Assembly (NCBI GenBank): GCA_028277515.1
Contig: JANQGC010000031.1
Span: 1-16,334, forward strand
Direction: 5' to 3'
Length of the DNA stretch: 16,334 nt
Source of the DNA: Anaerolineae bacterium
GTDB lineage: Bacteria; Chloroflexota; Anaerolineae; Promineifilales; Promineifilaceae
The notes under the pieces are model-generated. The model saw only the letters and a list, made by a program, of their open reading frames with translations, had not been told where the DNA came from and made no database searches. The position numbers and the translations under genes are program-made. Within the stretch, counting starts at the first letter, position 1; each line of letters begins with the position of its first letter. Of this stretch, positions 1 to 7,114 are shown piece after piece.

Positions 1-34
1 TAAAAAGGCATATGCTGATTACCAGGGACACTCA

Positions 35-65
35 TTGACACCTGATCAGGAAAGGATGCTTATAT
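35..65 (+). promoter_or_regulatory. possible sigma70-type promoter
   Basis: A perfect TTGACA lies at 35-40. A TTATAT hexamer at 60-65 is preceded by TG at 57-58, like an extended -10. The spacer is 19 bases, longer than ideal. It would drive the doxX run. A start near 72 would fall inside the ribosome site of the small ORF at 81, which weakens the case. Confidence 0.3.
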
Positions 66-80
66 TTGCCAGGAAGAGAA

Positions 81-146
81 ATGGATTTACTGGTTAGAAA
101 TTTTGTAAATGCTTTTGAGTTAGATACCAGCGTGAAAGCCGTATGA
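81..146 (+). CDS. possible 21-residue leader peptide
   Basis: A small reading frame begins with ATG at 81 and ends with TGA at 144-146. AGGAAG at 71-76 sits five bases before the ATG, a much better ribosome site than the one in front of the following DoxX gene. Its stop overlaps the DoxX start codon as ATGA (143-146), the classic layout for translational coupling. The peptide begins MDLLVRNF and ends SVKAV; I recognise no family. An in-frame stop at 36-38 limits upstream extension. It could be a leader ORF or chance, since 21 codons is short. Confidence 0.3.
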   Translation: MDLLVRNFVNAFELDTSVKAV

Positions 147-637
147 TAAATTTTCGCGAGCAAGGCCCGTTATGGCCGGTGGCCGGGGCTAGAATCATGA
201 TTGGCATCCTTTGGCTTTATTCACTGCGCTGGAAACTGCCGCCTGGTTTTATGTCCGGGGAAGAGCGCGGCTTGCTGGAATGGCTACAGCTAGAGGTCCA
301 ATATCCGGCTTTTGAATTTTATGGGCAGTTTGTTTCCTCCGTTGTCATTCCCAACTTTACCATTTTCGCCTGGCTGATCTTTTTAGCTGAACTAATAGTG
401 GGGCTGATGCTTTTAACGGGCACGTTTACCCGGTTGGCCGGCCTGCTAGGCTTATTGATGGCTATTAACCTGGGCATTGGCCTGCTGGAGGTTCCCGGCG
501 AGTGGCCCTGGTCATATGTGATGCTGGCTATGTGGCAGGGCGCTTTCATGATCATGGGCGCCGGGCGTGTTTTTGGGGTTGATGGCTGGTTGTTAAGGCG
601 TTATCCGGAAAGCGGCCGGTTGCGTTGGCTGGCTTGA
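143..637 (+). CDS. DoxX/DoxD-like membrane protein (first of a pair)
   Basis: A 164-residue integral membrane protein with about four hydrophobic segments (near residues 14-30, 72-92, 96-114 and 124-141). The stretch at residues 83-98 (E-L-I-V-G, L-L-T-G-T-F-T-R-L) and the tryptophan-rich turn near 121-125 are typical of the DoxX/DoxD superfamily. DoxD is a subunit of a thiosulfate:quinone oxidoreductase, but most DoxX-like proteins have no assigned reaction, so no substrate is claimed. The ATG at 143 has no good ribosome site of its own. It overlaps the stop of a tiny upstream frame, so it may be translated by coupling. A second DoxX-like gene follows 62 bases later and shares the same core motif, so the two look like diverged paralogues that could form a heteromer (inference). 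Confidence 0.75.
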   Translation: MINFREQGPLWPVAGARIMIGILWLYSLRWKLPPGFMSGEERGLLEWLQLEVQYPAFEFYGQFVSSVVIPNFTIFAWLIFLAELIVGLMLLTGTFTRLAGLLGLLMAINLGIGLLEVPGEWPWSYVMLAMWQGAFMIMGAGRVFGVDGWLLRRYPESGRLRWLA

Positions 638-647
638 TTTACTAAAT

Positions 648-676
648 GTGACAGTCGCTATTAAAGTGACTGTCAC
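648..676 (+). promoter_or_regulatory. tandem palindrome, probable operator
   Basis: GTGACAGTC (648-656) and GACTGTCAC (668-676) form a perfect 9-base inverted repeat. The right half is itself a perfect palindrome, GTGAC-T-GTCAC (666-676). The left half, 648-658, is the same motif with one mismatched pair. The two centres, 653 and 671, are 18 bases apart, so two dimers would bind about 1.7 helical turns apart. TATTAA (659-664), a -10-like hexamer, lies between them. The element ends 12 bases before the ribosome site of the next gene. A regulator of TetR type could fit, but none is encoded nearby. Confidence 0.5.
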
Positions 677-699
677 GTCTTAAAGATAGGAGAGTATGC

Positions 700-1200
700 A
701 TGGAGCAAAACAAAGATGTAAGCCGTCTGCGAACGGCCGTGGCTTTACTACGCATCACCCTGGGGGTCATCCTTTTGGTGACCTGGTATGATAATTTACG
801 CGGTGGGTTGTATACGGCCGATGGGCTAACCGGCTTTTTCAACTGGTTGTTTGATGCTGAAAACGGCAACGGCAGCAGCTTGCTGTTTGTTAAATCTTAC
901 CTGGACACGTTTATTGTGCCTATTGCCGGCCCTTTCGCACTGTTTCAGTTGGTCGCCGAGTTTATCATGGGCCTAGCCTTACTCCTCGGCGTTTTCACCC
1001 GGCTGTTCTCATTGGCGGCGATGTTCTTCTTCGTCAATTTGTTTTTGAGTTATTTTGGCGGGCATGAGTGGATTTGGACCTATGTATTGCTCTTTATGTC
1101 AGCCTTGACGACTTTTATTGGTGTAGCCGGCCGGAAATGGGGCATCGATCGCATCTTGTGGCAATCACGCGGCGAGCCGCGAATTCCTTTAACCTGGTAA
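700..1200 (+). CDS. DoxX/DoxD-like membrane protein (second of a pair)
   Basis: A 166-residue protein with about four membrane segments (near residues 12-29, 76-98, 102-118 and 127-145). It carries the same core as its upstream neighbour, E-F-I-M-G followed by L-L-G-V-F-T-R-L at 87-102, and a W-I-W-T-Y turn near 124-128, marking it as DoxX superfamily. The start is well supported: AGGAGAG at 688-694 lies five bases before ATG 700. An ATG at 696 is out of frame. The gene follows a tandem palindrome, so it may have regulated expression separate from the first DoxX gene. Only ten bases separate its stop from the membrane glycosyltransferase, so it probably belongs to that transcript. Enzymatic role unknown. 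Confidence 0.78.
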   Translation: MEQNKDVSRLRTAVALLRITLGVILLVTWYDNLRGGLYTADGLTGFFNWLFDAENGNGSSLLFVKSYLDTFIVPIAGPFALFQLVAEFIMGLALLLGVFTRLFSLAAMFFFVNLFLSYFGGHEWIWTYVLLFMSALTTFIGVAGRKWGIDRILWQSRGEPRIPLTW

Positions 1201-1210
1201 GCGCCGACTA

Positions 1211-2764
1211 ATGGATTTATTAATAGCCGGCACCGGCTTTTTCTACATCATTTTTTCCGGCGCGTTGTTTATTTTTGGCAGTAATTTTATCTATTTTTCT
1301 ATTCGCGCCTGGCGCGAGAGCAAAAAACCGGTCCAAAGGCCGCCAACTTTAAAGTCCTGGCCCAGGGTAACGGTTCAGCTACCGATTTTTAATGAGATGT
1401 ATGTGGCCGAACGGGTCATTGAGGCGGCGGCCAAATTGGATTACCCGGCGCACCTGCTGCAAATCCAGGTTTTAGATGATTCAACCGATGAAACGGTGGC
1501 CATTGCTCGCCGGGCAGTTGAGAGGGTGAAAGCACAAGGGGTGGATATCGAACATCTTCACCGGGTCAACCGTTCAGGGTATAAGGCCGGGGCGTTACAG
1601 GCCGGATTGGATACGGCCAGTGGAGAATTTCTGGCCATTTTTGACGCCGATTTTGTGCCACCACCGGATTTCCTCAAACAGGCGATCCCTTATTTTGACG
1701 CGGCTGATGTGGCATTTGTGCAGACCCGCTGGGGGCATATCAACAAGCGGTATTCCTGGCTGACTTATCTGCAATCGCTGGCTATCGACGGGCACTTCAT
1801 GGTTGAGCAGTTTGTGCGCAGCCGGGCCGGTTACTGGTTTAATTTCAATGGCACGGCGGGCATTTGGCGGCGAGAGGCATTAGATGATGCGGGGGGTTGG
1901 ACGGCTGATACATTGACCGAGGATCTGGATCTCTCTTACCGGGCTTATTTACGAGGCTGGCGCGGCCGTTATGTACGAGATATTGTCGTGCCCAGCGAGC
2001 TGCCGGTCAGTTTTAAATCCTATCGCCGGCAGCAGCACCGTTGGGCACGGGGCAGCATGGAATGTGCCATAAAGTTAGGTCCCCAGGTCTGGCGCAGTGA
2101 TATTTCACTCATGAAAAAAATCCAGGCTACCCTGCATTTGAGTGGCTATACGGTGCATCTGCTACTTTTTGGTCTAACGTTGATTTATCCACTGGTGGCT
2201 ATTTTCACCGTGCAGTACGTTCATCTATCGACGCTTTATGGCCTGGCCTACCTGTTTGCCTTCACATCCATCGCGCCGACGCTTTTCTTTATCATGGGCC
2301 AGCAGCAGTTGGGACGGCCGTGGTGGCGTCTATTGCCGAAGATATTGGCCATATCCGTGGTAGGTTCGGGCCTGATGCTGAACAGCGTGCGCGCGGCCTG
2401 GCAGATTTTGCGCAAAAGGGAAAATATCTTTGAACGCACGGCCAAGTTTGGCATCGAACAAGAGCGGCAAAAATGGACCCAAAAACGATACCAACTGCAA
2501 TTTGATTCTATCGTTTACCCTGAGTTTTTCCTTGGATTCTACAGCCTGTATGTGGCTTATATGGCGGCGACATACCAATCATGGGGGATTGCCCTTTACG
2601 CGTTGATGTTTGGTAGCGGCCTGGTTTTTGTTGCCGGAGTCACAGTTCATGAAGGATGGGTTATTTATCGCGACCGTCGGGCGCGGGCAGCCCAGGTGCA
2701 GATTGAAAAAGAACAGGCATTGCAAGCGATTGGTGAAAGGGGAGCGACGGAAAAGCCGTATTGA
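1211..2764 (+). CDS. membrane glycosyltransferase, GT2, cellulose-synthase-like
   Basis: A 517-residue processive-type glycosyltransferase. The N-terminal membrane helix spans about residues 4-30. A cytosolic GT-A domain follows with the full GT2 signature: D89-D90 (V-L-D-D-S-T-D), the metal-binding DxD at 145-147 (F-D-A-D-F), the catalytic-base motif T-E-D at 236-238, and QxxRW at 274-278 (Q-Q-H-R-W). Further membrane segments follow near 314-337, 343-363, 375-395, 437-455 and 458-480. This matches the bacterial CelA/CslA-like family that polymerises or transfers hexoses from nucleotide sugars across the inner membrane. The product cannot be told from sequence. There is no PilZ domain and there are no bcs neighbours, so classical cellulose synthesis is unlikely. 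The stop overlaps a TTG of the next frame (TTGA). Two further sugar-transfer genes follow directly, suggesting a small glycan or glycolipid pathway. Confidence 0.88.
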   Translation: MDLLIAGTGFFYIIFSGALFIFGSNFIYFSIRAWRESKKPVQRPPTLKSWPRVTVQLPIFNEMYVAERVIEAAAKLDYPAHLLQIQVLDDSTDETVAIARRAVERVKAQGVDIEHLHRVNRSGYKAGALQAGLDTASGEFLAIFDADFVPPPDFLKQAIPYFDAADVAFVQTRWGHINKRYSWLTYLQSLAIDGHFMVEQFVRSRAGYWFNFNGTAGIWRREALDDAGGWTADTLTEDLDLSYRAYLRGWRGRYVRDIVVPSELPVSFKSYRRQQHRWARGSMECAIKLGPQVWRSDISLMKKIQATLHLSGYTVHLLLFGLTLIYPLVAIFTVQYVHLSTLYGLAYLFAFTSIAPTLFFIMGQQQLGRPWWRLLPKILAISVVGSGLMLNSVRAAWQILRKRENIFERTAKFGIEQERQKWTQKRYQLQFDSIVYPEFFLGFYSLYVAYMAATYQSWGIALYALMFGSGLVFVAGVTVHEGWVIYRDRRARAAQVQIEKEQALQAIGERGATEKPY

Positions 2765-2772
2765 GTTCAGGG

Positions 2773-3471
2773 ATGAGCCGCAAAGCCTTAATAATAATGG
2801 CCAAACAGCCCTACCCGGGACGCAGCAAAACGCGTTTGATGCCGGCACTCTCCGCCGAAGATGCGGCGGCGATATATGCTTGCTTTCTGCAGGATATTGT
2901 CCAATTGGTGCAGTCGATGGCGGATGTCCGGCCATTTATCGCTTATGCGCCGGATGATGAGCCAACCCGCCAGTATATGGACCGGCTTGCGCCTGCTATT
3001 TCAAGTATTCCACAGAAGGGTGAAACGCTAGGAGACCGACTGGATTTTGTTTTGCGGATCTGTCAGGAACAGGGCTTTGACCAGGTGGCGGCAATGAACA
3101 GTGACAGCCCCAATCTGCCGCGCTCTTTTCTACATCAAGCGTTTGCAAGGCTGGACGATCCGCAGGTGGATGTGGTGCTTGGTCCATGTGAGGATGGCGG
3201 TTATTATTTAATTGGTTGGAAACGGCCGCATCCCCGGTTGGTACGTGAGGTAGAAATGTCCACCGAAAACGTGCTGCAAGATACATTGGCCATCGCCGAT
3301 GAAGAAGGTCTGCGGGTTGCTTTGTTACCCACATGGTATGACGTCGATGAAAGTGATGATTTGCTGCGCTTGAGGGCGCAGTTGGATCGGGAACCGGGCA
3401 TGGCCAGGCATACAAAAACGTTTTTACGACAAATAAATATTGGGCAGGATTCTTCCGAGAACAATGGTTGA
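2773..3471 (+). CDS. DUF2064 family transferase (TIGR04282-like)
   Basis: A 232-residue protein with a nucleotidyltransferase-like (MobA/GT-A) fold. The N-terminal A-K-Q-P-Y-P-G-R-S-K-T-R-L (10-22) matches the substrate-phosphate loop of this family. N-S-D-S-P-N-L-P (109-116) is the family's DxP region, and L-G-P-C-E-D-G-G-Y-Y-L-I-G (136-148) its core. The ending W-Y-D-V-D-E-S-D-D-L is also typical. TIGR04282 is the 'rSAM/selenodomain-associated transferase 1' group; the substrate is unknown. I chose ATG 2773 because M-S-R-K-A-L-I-I-M-A-K is the usual family N-terminus. A TTG at 2761 overlaps the upstream stop as TTGA and would add four residues. It lies between two GT2 genes and ends inside the next one, so it probably acts with them. 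No radical-SAM partner is present. Confidence 0.82.
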   Translation: MSRKALIIMAKQPYPGRSKTRLMPALSAEDAAAIYACFLQDIVQLVQSMADVRPFIAYAPDDEPTRQYMDRLAPAISSIPQKGETLGDRLDFVLRICQEQGFDQVAAMNSDSPNLPRSFLHQAFARLDDPQVDVVLGPCEDGGYYLIGWKRPHPRLVREVEMSTENVLQDTLAIADEEGLRVALLPTWYDVDESDDLLRLRAQLDREPGMARHTKTFLRQINIGQDSSENNG

Positions 3472-4174
3472 GCCGCTTGATTTTGATGTGGATGCTGCGG
3501 TTATTATCCCGGCCTTAAACGAGGCGGGAAATATCAGGGACCTGGTAGAACAAACCCAAGAGCAGCCGCGCGTGCGCCGGGTGATTGTGGTTGATAATGG
3601 TTCAACGGATGGCACGGCGGAACTGGCACGCGAAGCGGGGGCGCTGGTTGTCGCTGAGCCGCGGCGCGGTTACGGCTATGCAGTAGCGGCGGGAACGGCT
3701 GCTGCCTTGGAACATAATGCAGCTATTTTGGTCACTATGGATGGGGATTTTAGTTCGCTTCCGGGGGAATTGGCGCGCTTGCTGCGGCCGATTTTGACCG
3801 GCCAGGCGGACCTGGTGTTAGGCTCTCGATTAATAGGAGAGATTGCGCCGGGAGCGATGCTGCCCCACCAACGCTTTGGCAACTGGCTGGCTTCAACATT
3901 GATGAGCCGTTTGTATGGGGTTTCGGTGACTGATTTGGGACCTTACCGGGCGATTCGAGCGGAGATGATGCGCCGCCTGGATATGCAGGAGATGACCTTT
4001 GGCTGGCCGACGGAAATGATGGTCAAGGTGGCGAAGATGAATGGCCGGATCGTTGAAGTCCCCGTAAGCTGGCAGCAGCGGCGCAGCGGGCAATCCAAGG
4101 TCAGTGGCACGCTGCGCGGGTCCATTTTGGCGGCGTATTATATTTTAGGAGTAACCTTGCGCTATGCTCGCTAA
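3464..4174 (+). CDS. GT2 glycosyltransferase, dolichol-phosphate mannosyltransferase-like
   Basis: A 236-residue soluble GT2 enzyme. It begins with the Rossmann-like strand A-V-I-I-P-A-L-N-E (12-20). The nucleotide-binding D-N-G-S-T-D-G-T (44-51) follows, then the metal-binding D-G-D at 93-95. The back half reads V-T-D-L-G-P-Y-R-A-I-R (155-165), G-W-P-T-E-M (180-185) and R-S-G-Q-S-K-V-S-G-T-L-R-G (207-219), which is characteristic of DPMS-like GT2 proteins. No C-terminal membrane anchor is evident. ATG 3464 overlaps the previous stop by eight bases and gives a normal N-terminus. TTG 3440 would add eight residues and has no ribosome site. Members of this group transfer a sugar from a nucleotide donor to a lipid-phosphate or other acceptor; the acceptor here is unknown. 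It could supply a lipid-linked sugar to the membrane GT upstream (inference). Confidence 0.83.
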   Translation: MVEPLDFDVDAAVIIPALNEAGNIRDLVEQTQEQPRVRRVIVVDNGSTDGTAELAREAGALVVAEPRRGYGYAVAAGTAAALEHNAAILVTMDGDFSSLPGELARLLRPILTGQADLVLGSRLIGEIAPGAMLPHQRFGNWLASTLMSRLYGVSVTDLGPYRAIRAEMMRRLDMQEMTFGWPTEMMVKVAKMNGRIVEVPVSWQQRRSGQSKVSGTLRGSILAAYYILGVTLRYAR

Positions 4175-5222
4175 GTTTTTGCGCAGTCTTGGCCATTATC
4201 CGGGGCGTTATCACCCCGGTCCATTAAATTGTATTTGCGATGTGCCTGGGCTGAAAGTTGGCCATATTACCTTGATCGAAGGGTCTGATATTCGTACCGG
4301 GGTGACGGCGGTTCTGCCTCACGATGGAGACTTATTTCATGAATGTGTGCCTGCCGGGTTGGCCGTCGGCAATGGTTTCGGCAAGATGGCCGGTGTCAGT
4401 CAGATTAAGGAACTGGGTGAGTTGGAAACGCCGCTTTTGCTGACCAATACATTGGCCGTACCCCGGGGTATGGAAGCGATTATTGATTGGACTTTGGGCA
4501 ACAGTGGTCCTGGCGAGATTCGATCGATCAATGCCGTTGTCGGCGAAACAAATGATGGTTATTTAAATGATATCCGGCAGAGGCGGGTTGCGGTTGAACA
4601 TTGCCTGGCCGCGATTGAATCGGCCGTAGCGGGCCGGGCGGTTGCAGAGGGCGCGGTAGGGGCGGGCACGGGTACGGTCTGCTTTGGTTGGAAGGGAGGT
4701 ATCGGCAGTAGTTCCCGGATATTAGATGCCGATTCCGGAAGATATTCTGTCGGCGCGTTGGTGCAGACGAATTTTGGCGGCGACCTGCGCATTTTCGGCG
4801 TCCCCGTTGGCCAAATTTTGGGCGATGGGCAGTCACATTGGAAACAAGATGGCGGCGGATCAATCATGATTATCCTGGCCACGGATGCGCCAGTTTCTAG
4901 TCATGATTTGCATCGCCTGGCCTGGCGAGGATTTGGCGGATTGGCGCGTTGCGGGTCGAACCTGGCGCATGGATCAGGAGATTACGCGCTTGCTTTTTCA
5001 ACGGCCGAAACCGTTCGCCGGTTAAAGAAATTTGACAAGAGGACCAGGACATTGGAGGAGGTCTCACCAGACATATTGTCCCGCTTGTTCCATATGGCGA
5101 TCGAAGCAGTGGAGGAGGCGATTTATAATTCCTTATTCGCTGCGAAGAGCATGAATGGCTATAAAGGCAGACGGGTTGAAGCTCTGCCTAAGGATAAAGT
5201 AGGAGAGCTTCTTGCTCATTAA
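4164..5222 (+). CDS. P1 family (DmpA/BapA-type) aminopeptidase
   Basis: A 352-residue Ntn-type autoprocessing peptidase. Family hallmarks occur in order: the start of the domain at D-V-P-G-L-K-V-G-H (26-34), G-E-T-N-D-G-Y-L-N-D-I (127-137), G-A-G-T-G-T-V-C-F-G-W-K-G-G-I-G-S-S-S-R (166-185), L-V-Q-T-N-F-G (199-205), and G-G-S-I-M-I-I-L-A-T-D-A-P (231-243). By analogy with DmpA (Ser250, Tyr146, Asn218), the nucleophile should be Ser233, exposed by self-cleavage after Gly232, with Tyr133 and Asn203 assisting. All three are present, so the enzyme should be active. Known members release N-terminal residues, including D-amino acids or beta-amino acids, from short peptides. No signal peptide is evident. 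The start overlaps the GT2 gene by 11 bases; AGGAG at 4147-4151 is 12 bases upstream. Specificity cannot be predicted. Confidence 0.9.
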   Translation: MLAKFLRSLGHYPGRYHPGPLNCICDVPGLKVGHITLIEGSDIRTGVTAVLPHDGDLFHECVPAGLAVGNGFGKMAGVSQIKELGELETPLLLTNTLAVPRGMEAIIDWTLGNSGPGEIRSINAVVGETNDGYLNDIRQRRVAVEHCLAAIESAVAGRAVAEGAVGAGTGTVCFGWKGGIGSSSRILDADSGRYSVGALVQTNFGGDLRIFGVPVGQILGDGQSHWKQDGGGSIMIILATDAPVSSHDLHRLAWRGFGGLARCGSNLAHGSGDYALAFSTAETVRRLKKFDKRTRTLEEVSPDILSRLFHMAIEAVEEAIYNSLFAAKSMNGYKGRRVEALPKDKVGELLAH

Positions 5223-5228
5223 ATGTAA

Positions 5229-6176
5229 GTGAGAGTAGAGAATATACATGGGACTTTACTCCCTGTGTTATATTTCGCCCGGCTGATGGATAAGGACCTG
5301 CAATTTAGCGATAAATTTAATATCACGTACACAGGACACTCTACCGTGTTGATTGAAATGGATGGTCTGCGATTGATGACAGATCCGCTGTTGCGATCGC
5401 GGGTGGCCCATTTGGGCCGGGTGGTGGATCTGCCTGTGGTTAAAGATTGGAAGCTGGACGCGGTCTTGATTTCACATTTACATTTTGATCATCTTGATTT
5501 ACCATCTCTGCGCAGTTTGGGTTATGGTACACATTTGATTGTGCCGCATGGGGCCAGGGATTTCATGAAGCGCAAGGGTTTTCAAAATGTGGAGGAAATT
5601 AAGCGGTATGAAATGACGCGCGTTGGCCCGCTGACGATTTTAGGCACGCCGGCCGAGCATTCGGGAGAACGGCCGTTATTTGGCCCGAAGGATGCACAGA
5701 GTCTGGGTTTCCTGATTCGTGGCAGCCATGAAGTTTATTTCGCGGGGGACACGGACCTGTTCCCGGAAATGGAGGTGCTGAGCGATGACACGGATGTGGC
5801 CCTCCTGCCGGTATGGGGATATGGCCCGACGTTAGGAACCGGGCACCTGGACCCGTTGAGAGCGGCAAAAGCATTGCCGGGCATCGATCCGCATATTGCC
5901 GTACCCATTCATTGGGGCACTTACTGCCCCATTGGCATGTTGTGGTTACAAATGGCTTTTTTGCATTATCCGCCACACTCGTTTCAACGATATGCCCAGC
6001 GGATCGCGCCCCGTGTGCAGATTGAGATTTTGGCGCCGGGACAATCGTTGGCGGGAGAGAATAATGAGAATGGCCAACGACGGCCGACGGCCGAAAGGTT
6101 AGAGAGCTGGCATCGGAGTAGGATTTTACAGTGGGATGCCCGGCGATATCGACGGTGGAAGGCGAATGAGGATTAA
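5229..6176 (+). CDS. metallo-beta-lactamase fold hydrolase, UlaG-like
   Basis: A 315-residue metal-dependent hydrolase. The N-terminal Y-T-G-H-S-T-V-L-I (34-42) and D-P-L-L (52-55) are typical of the UlaG/L-ascorbate-6-phosphate-lactonase-like and NAPE-PLD-like branch. Metal ligands are all visible: H83, H85, D87 and H88 in S-H-L-H-F-D-H-L-D, H144 (A-E-H-S-G), D174 (A-G-D-T-D) and H228 (P-I-H-W-G-T-Y). The C-terminal 40 residues are charged and arginine-rich. The start is uncertain: GTG 5229 has only a distant ribosome site, while ATG 5286 would remove 19 residues and still leave the whole domain. It lies six bases after the P1 peptidase and closes the + strand run. It acts on an unknown phosphodiester or lactone; being last behind the transferases, a lipid-linked substrate is possible but unproven. 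Confidence 0.82.
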   Translation: MRVENIHGTLLPVLYFARLMDKDLQFSDKFNITYTGHSTVLIEMDGLRLMTDPLLRSRVAHLGRVVDLPVVKDWKLDAVLISHLHFDHLDLPSLRSLGYGTHLIVPHGARDFMKRKGFQNVEEIKRYEMTRVGPLTILGTPAEHSGERPLFGPKDAQSLGFLIRGSHEVYFAGDTDLFPEMEVLSDDTDVALLPVWGYGPTLGTGHLDPLRAAKALPGIDPHIAVPIHWGTYCPIGMLWLQMAFLHYPPHSFQRYAQRIAPRVQIEILAPGQSLAGENNENGQRRPTAERLESWHRSRILQWDARRYRRWKANED

Positions 6177-6180
6177 ATTG

Positions 6181-6233
6181 TGGCGCGAGCTTTCCAGCTT
6201 GCGGCTGAACAACCTGGAAAGGTTGTTCTACTA
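6181..6233. repeat. two-hairpin palindromic element between convergent genes
   Basis: Two adjacent hairpins fill the gap between convergent stops. The first pairs 6184-6191 with 6196-6203 around TTCC (8 pairs, one G-U). The second is a perfect 8-pair stem, AACAACCT / AGGTTGTT (6208-6215 / 6220-6227), around GGAA. Read on the - strand, the right half starts AGTAG, like the TGTAG ends of the elements near 14,230 and 14,300. The TAG stop of the - strand phosphatase gene (6231-6233) lies in this end. The element may protect or terminate both transcripts, but no T-run follows either stem. Confidence 0.6.
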
Positions 6234-6974
6234 GGAGACAAGTTCCGGCGGGAAGAAATCGACCCGGTTGAGGTAGGTTAAGCGGATCGCTTCCGGCCAA
6301 AAGTCAACCCGGCTGATCGCGCCGTTGTTGCTTTTGATCCAGATATGACGTTCGCCCACGCCATGCGAATAGGTCAGAGTCGCCCCCAACAGTATCGAAA
6401 ATAGAGATTGGATGAACCCGCCGTGGGAGACGATGGCCACGCGGTCTTCCGTGTCGCCATGATGTTCTTCTAACCAGGTAAAAAAGCGTTTGGCGCGTTG
6501 CATGGCTTTTTCCTGGTCTTCGTACTCACGATTCCACCATCCTTCAGCACCGATATGATCAGGCAGGATGAGGTGGGGGTGGTTTGTTTGAAAATGATCT
6601 CTATCCGGTCCGGGAAGCCCTTCCGGTTCCTGGGTTTCCGTGTTCTTAAGATAGATGCCGCCCCGTTCATGGATGTCTTCAAGGGCGACCAGGGGCAGGT
6701 CCAGGGCGCTGGCGATGTAGGTTCCGGTTTGTACGGAACGCAGCATTAAGCTGCAATAAAGATGGGTGATGCCGAAGCCTGTGTCGGTTGTTCCGTCCGG
6801 TTTGGCGACTTCTCCTTCGGCCAATGGCTCGGCCAGGAAATCAGCCAACACTTGCGCTTGTTTGTGACCCAGATCAGTCAGGACCGGATCGGCGGAACGG
6901 CCGTTGTCGGATCCGGTTCGTCTCCATAAAGCGTTGTTTTCTGATTGGCAGTGGCGGATGATAAATAAATGCAT
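6231..6974 (-). CDS. histidine phosphatase family protein (PGM-like)
   Basis: A 247-residue member of the histidine phosphatase superfamily, which hydrolyses phosphate esters through a phospho-histidine. The N-terminus I-I-R-H-C-Q-S (5-11) carries the catalytic R7 and H8; the usual RHG/RHA is RHC here. The remaining pocket residues are present: R79 in S-L-M-L-R-S-V-Q-T, the acid E103 in H-E-R-G-G, and H184 in V-S-H-G-G. It is longer than minimal family members, with an inserted region at about 104-150 rich in acidic and aromatic residues. It is cytosolic, with no signal peptide. Substrate unknown; such proteins range from cofactor-independent mutase relatives to sugar phosphatases. The ribosome site is weak (GGGA about 11 bases before ATG). 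It is divergent from the YjbQ gene and convergent with the metallo-hydrolase. Confidence 0.88.
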   Translation of the reverse strand: MHLFIIRHCQSENNALWRRTGSDNGRSADPVLTDLGHKQAQVLADFLAEPLAEGEVAKPDGTTDTGFGITHLYCSLMLRSVQTGTYIASALDLPLVALEDIHERGGIYLKNTETQEPEGLPGPDRDHFQTNHPHLILPDHIGAEGWWNREYEDQEKAMQRAKRFFTWLEEHHGDTEDRVAIVSHGGFIQSLFSILLGATLTYSHGVGERHIWIKSNNGAISRVDFWPEAIRLTYLNRVDFFPPELVS

Positions 6975-7071
6975 GGTGTTAATTTTCCCATTAGTTGACA
7001 GGTATGGGGTGATCTTAATGATTACCGGTGATTTGGCAAGTTAGTGGGAGCATTATTTGATGATTCTAAGC

Positions 7072-7077
7072 TATAAT
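7072..7077 (+). promoter_or_regulatory. -10 element of the YjbQ-family gene
   Basis: A perfect TATAAT lies 37 bases before the preferred start at 7115. No convincing -35 hexamer is placed 16-18 bases upstream; GAGCAT is the best there. TTGACA at 6995-7000 is too far away to pair with it. The element is in the 134-base divergent intergenic region. Confidence 0.4.
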
Positions 7078-7114
7078 ATTTTGCTTTGATGAAAGTGTCA
7101 TATAGGAGATGGTT

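Noticed and set aside
2610..2957. A 115-codon frame overlapping the end of the membrane GT gene and the DUF2064 gene
   Set aside because: It is an out-of-frame reading of two well-supported genes, with no family resemblance.
5599..6300. Long - strand frame opposite the metallo-hydrolase gene
   Set aside because: It is rich in Pro, Ser and His with no motif, and it lies opposite a gene with all catalytic residues intact.
6995..7000. TTGACA as -35 of the YjbQ-family gene
   Set aside because: It is over 70 bases from the TATAAT at 7072, and no acceptable -10 lies 16-18 bases after it.
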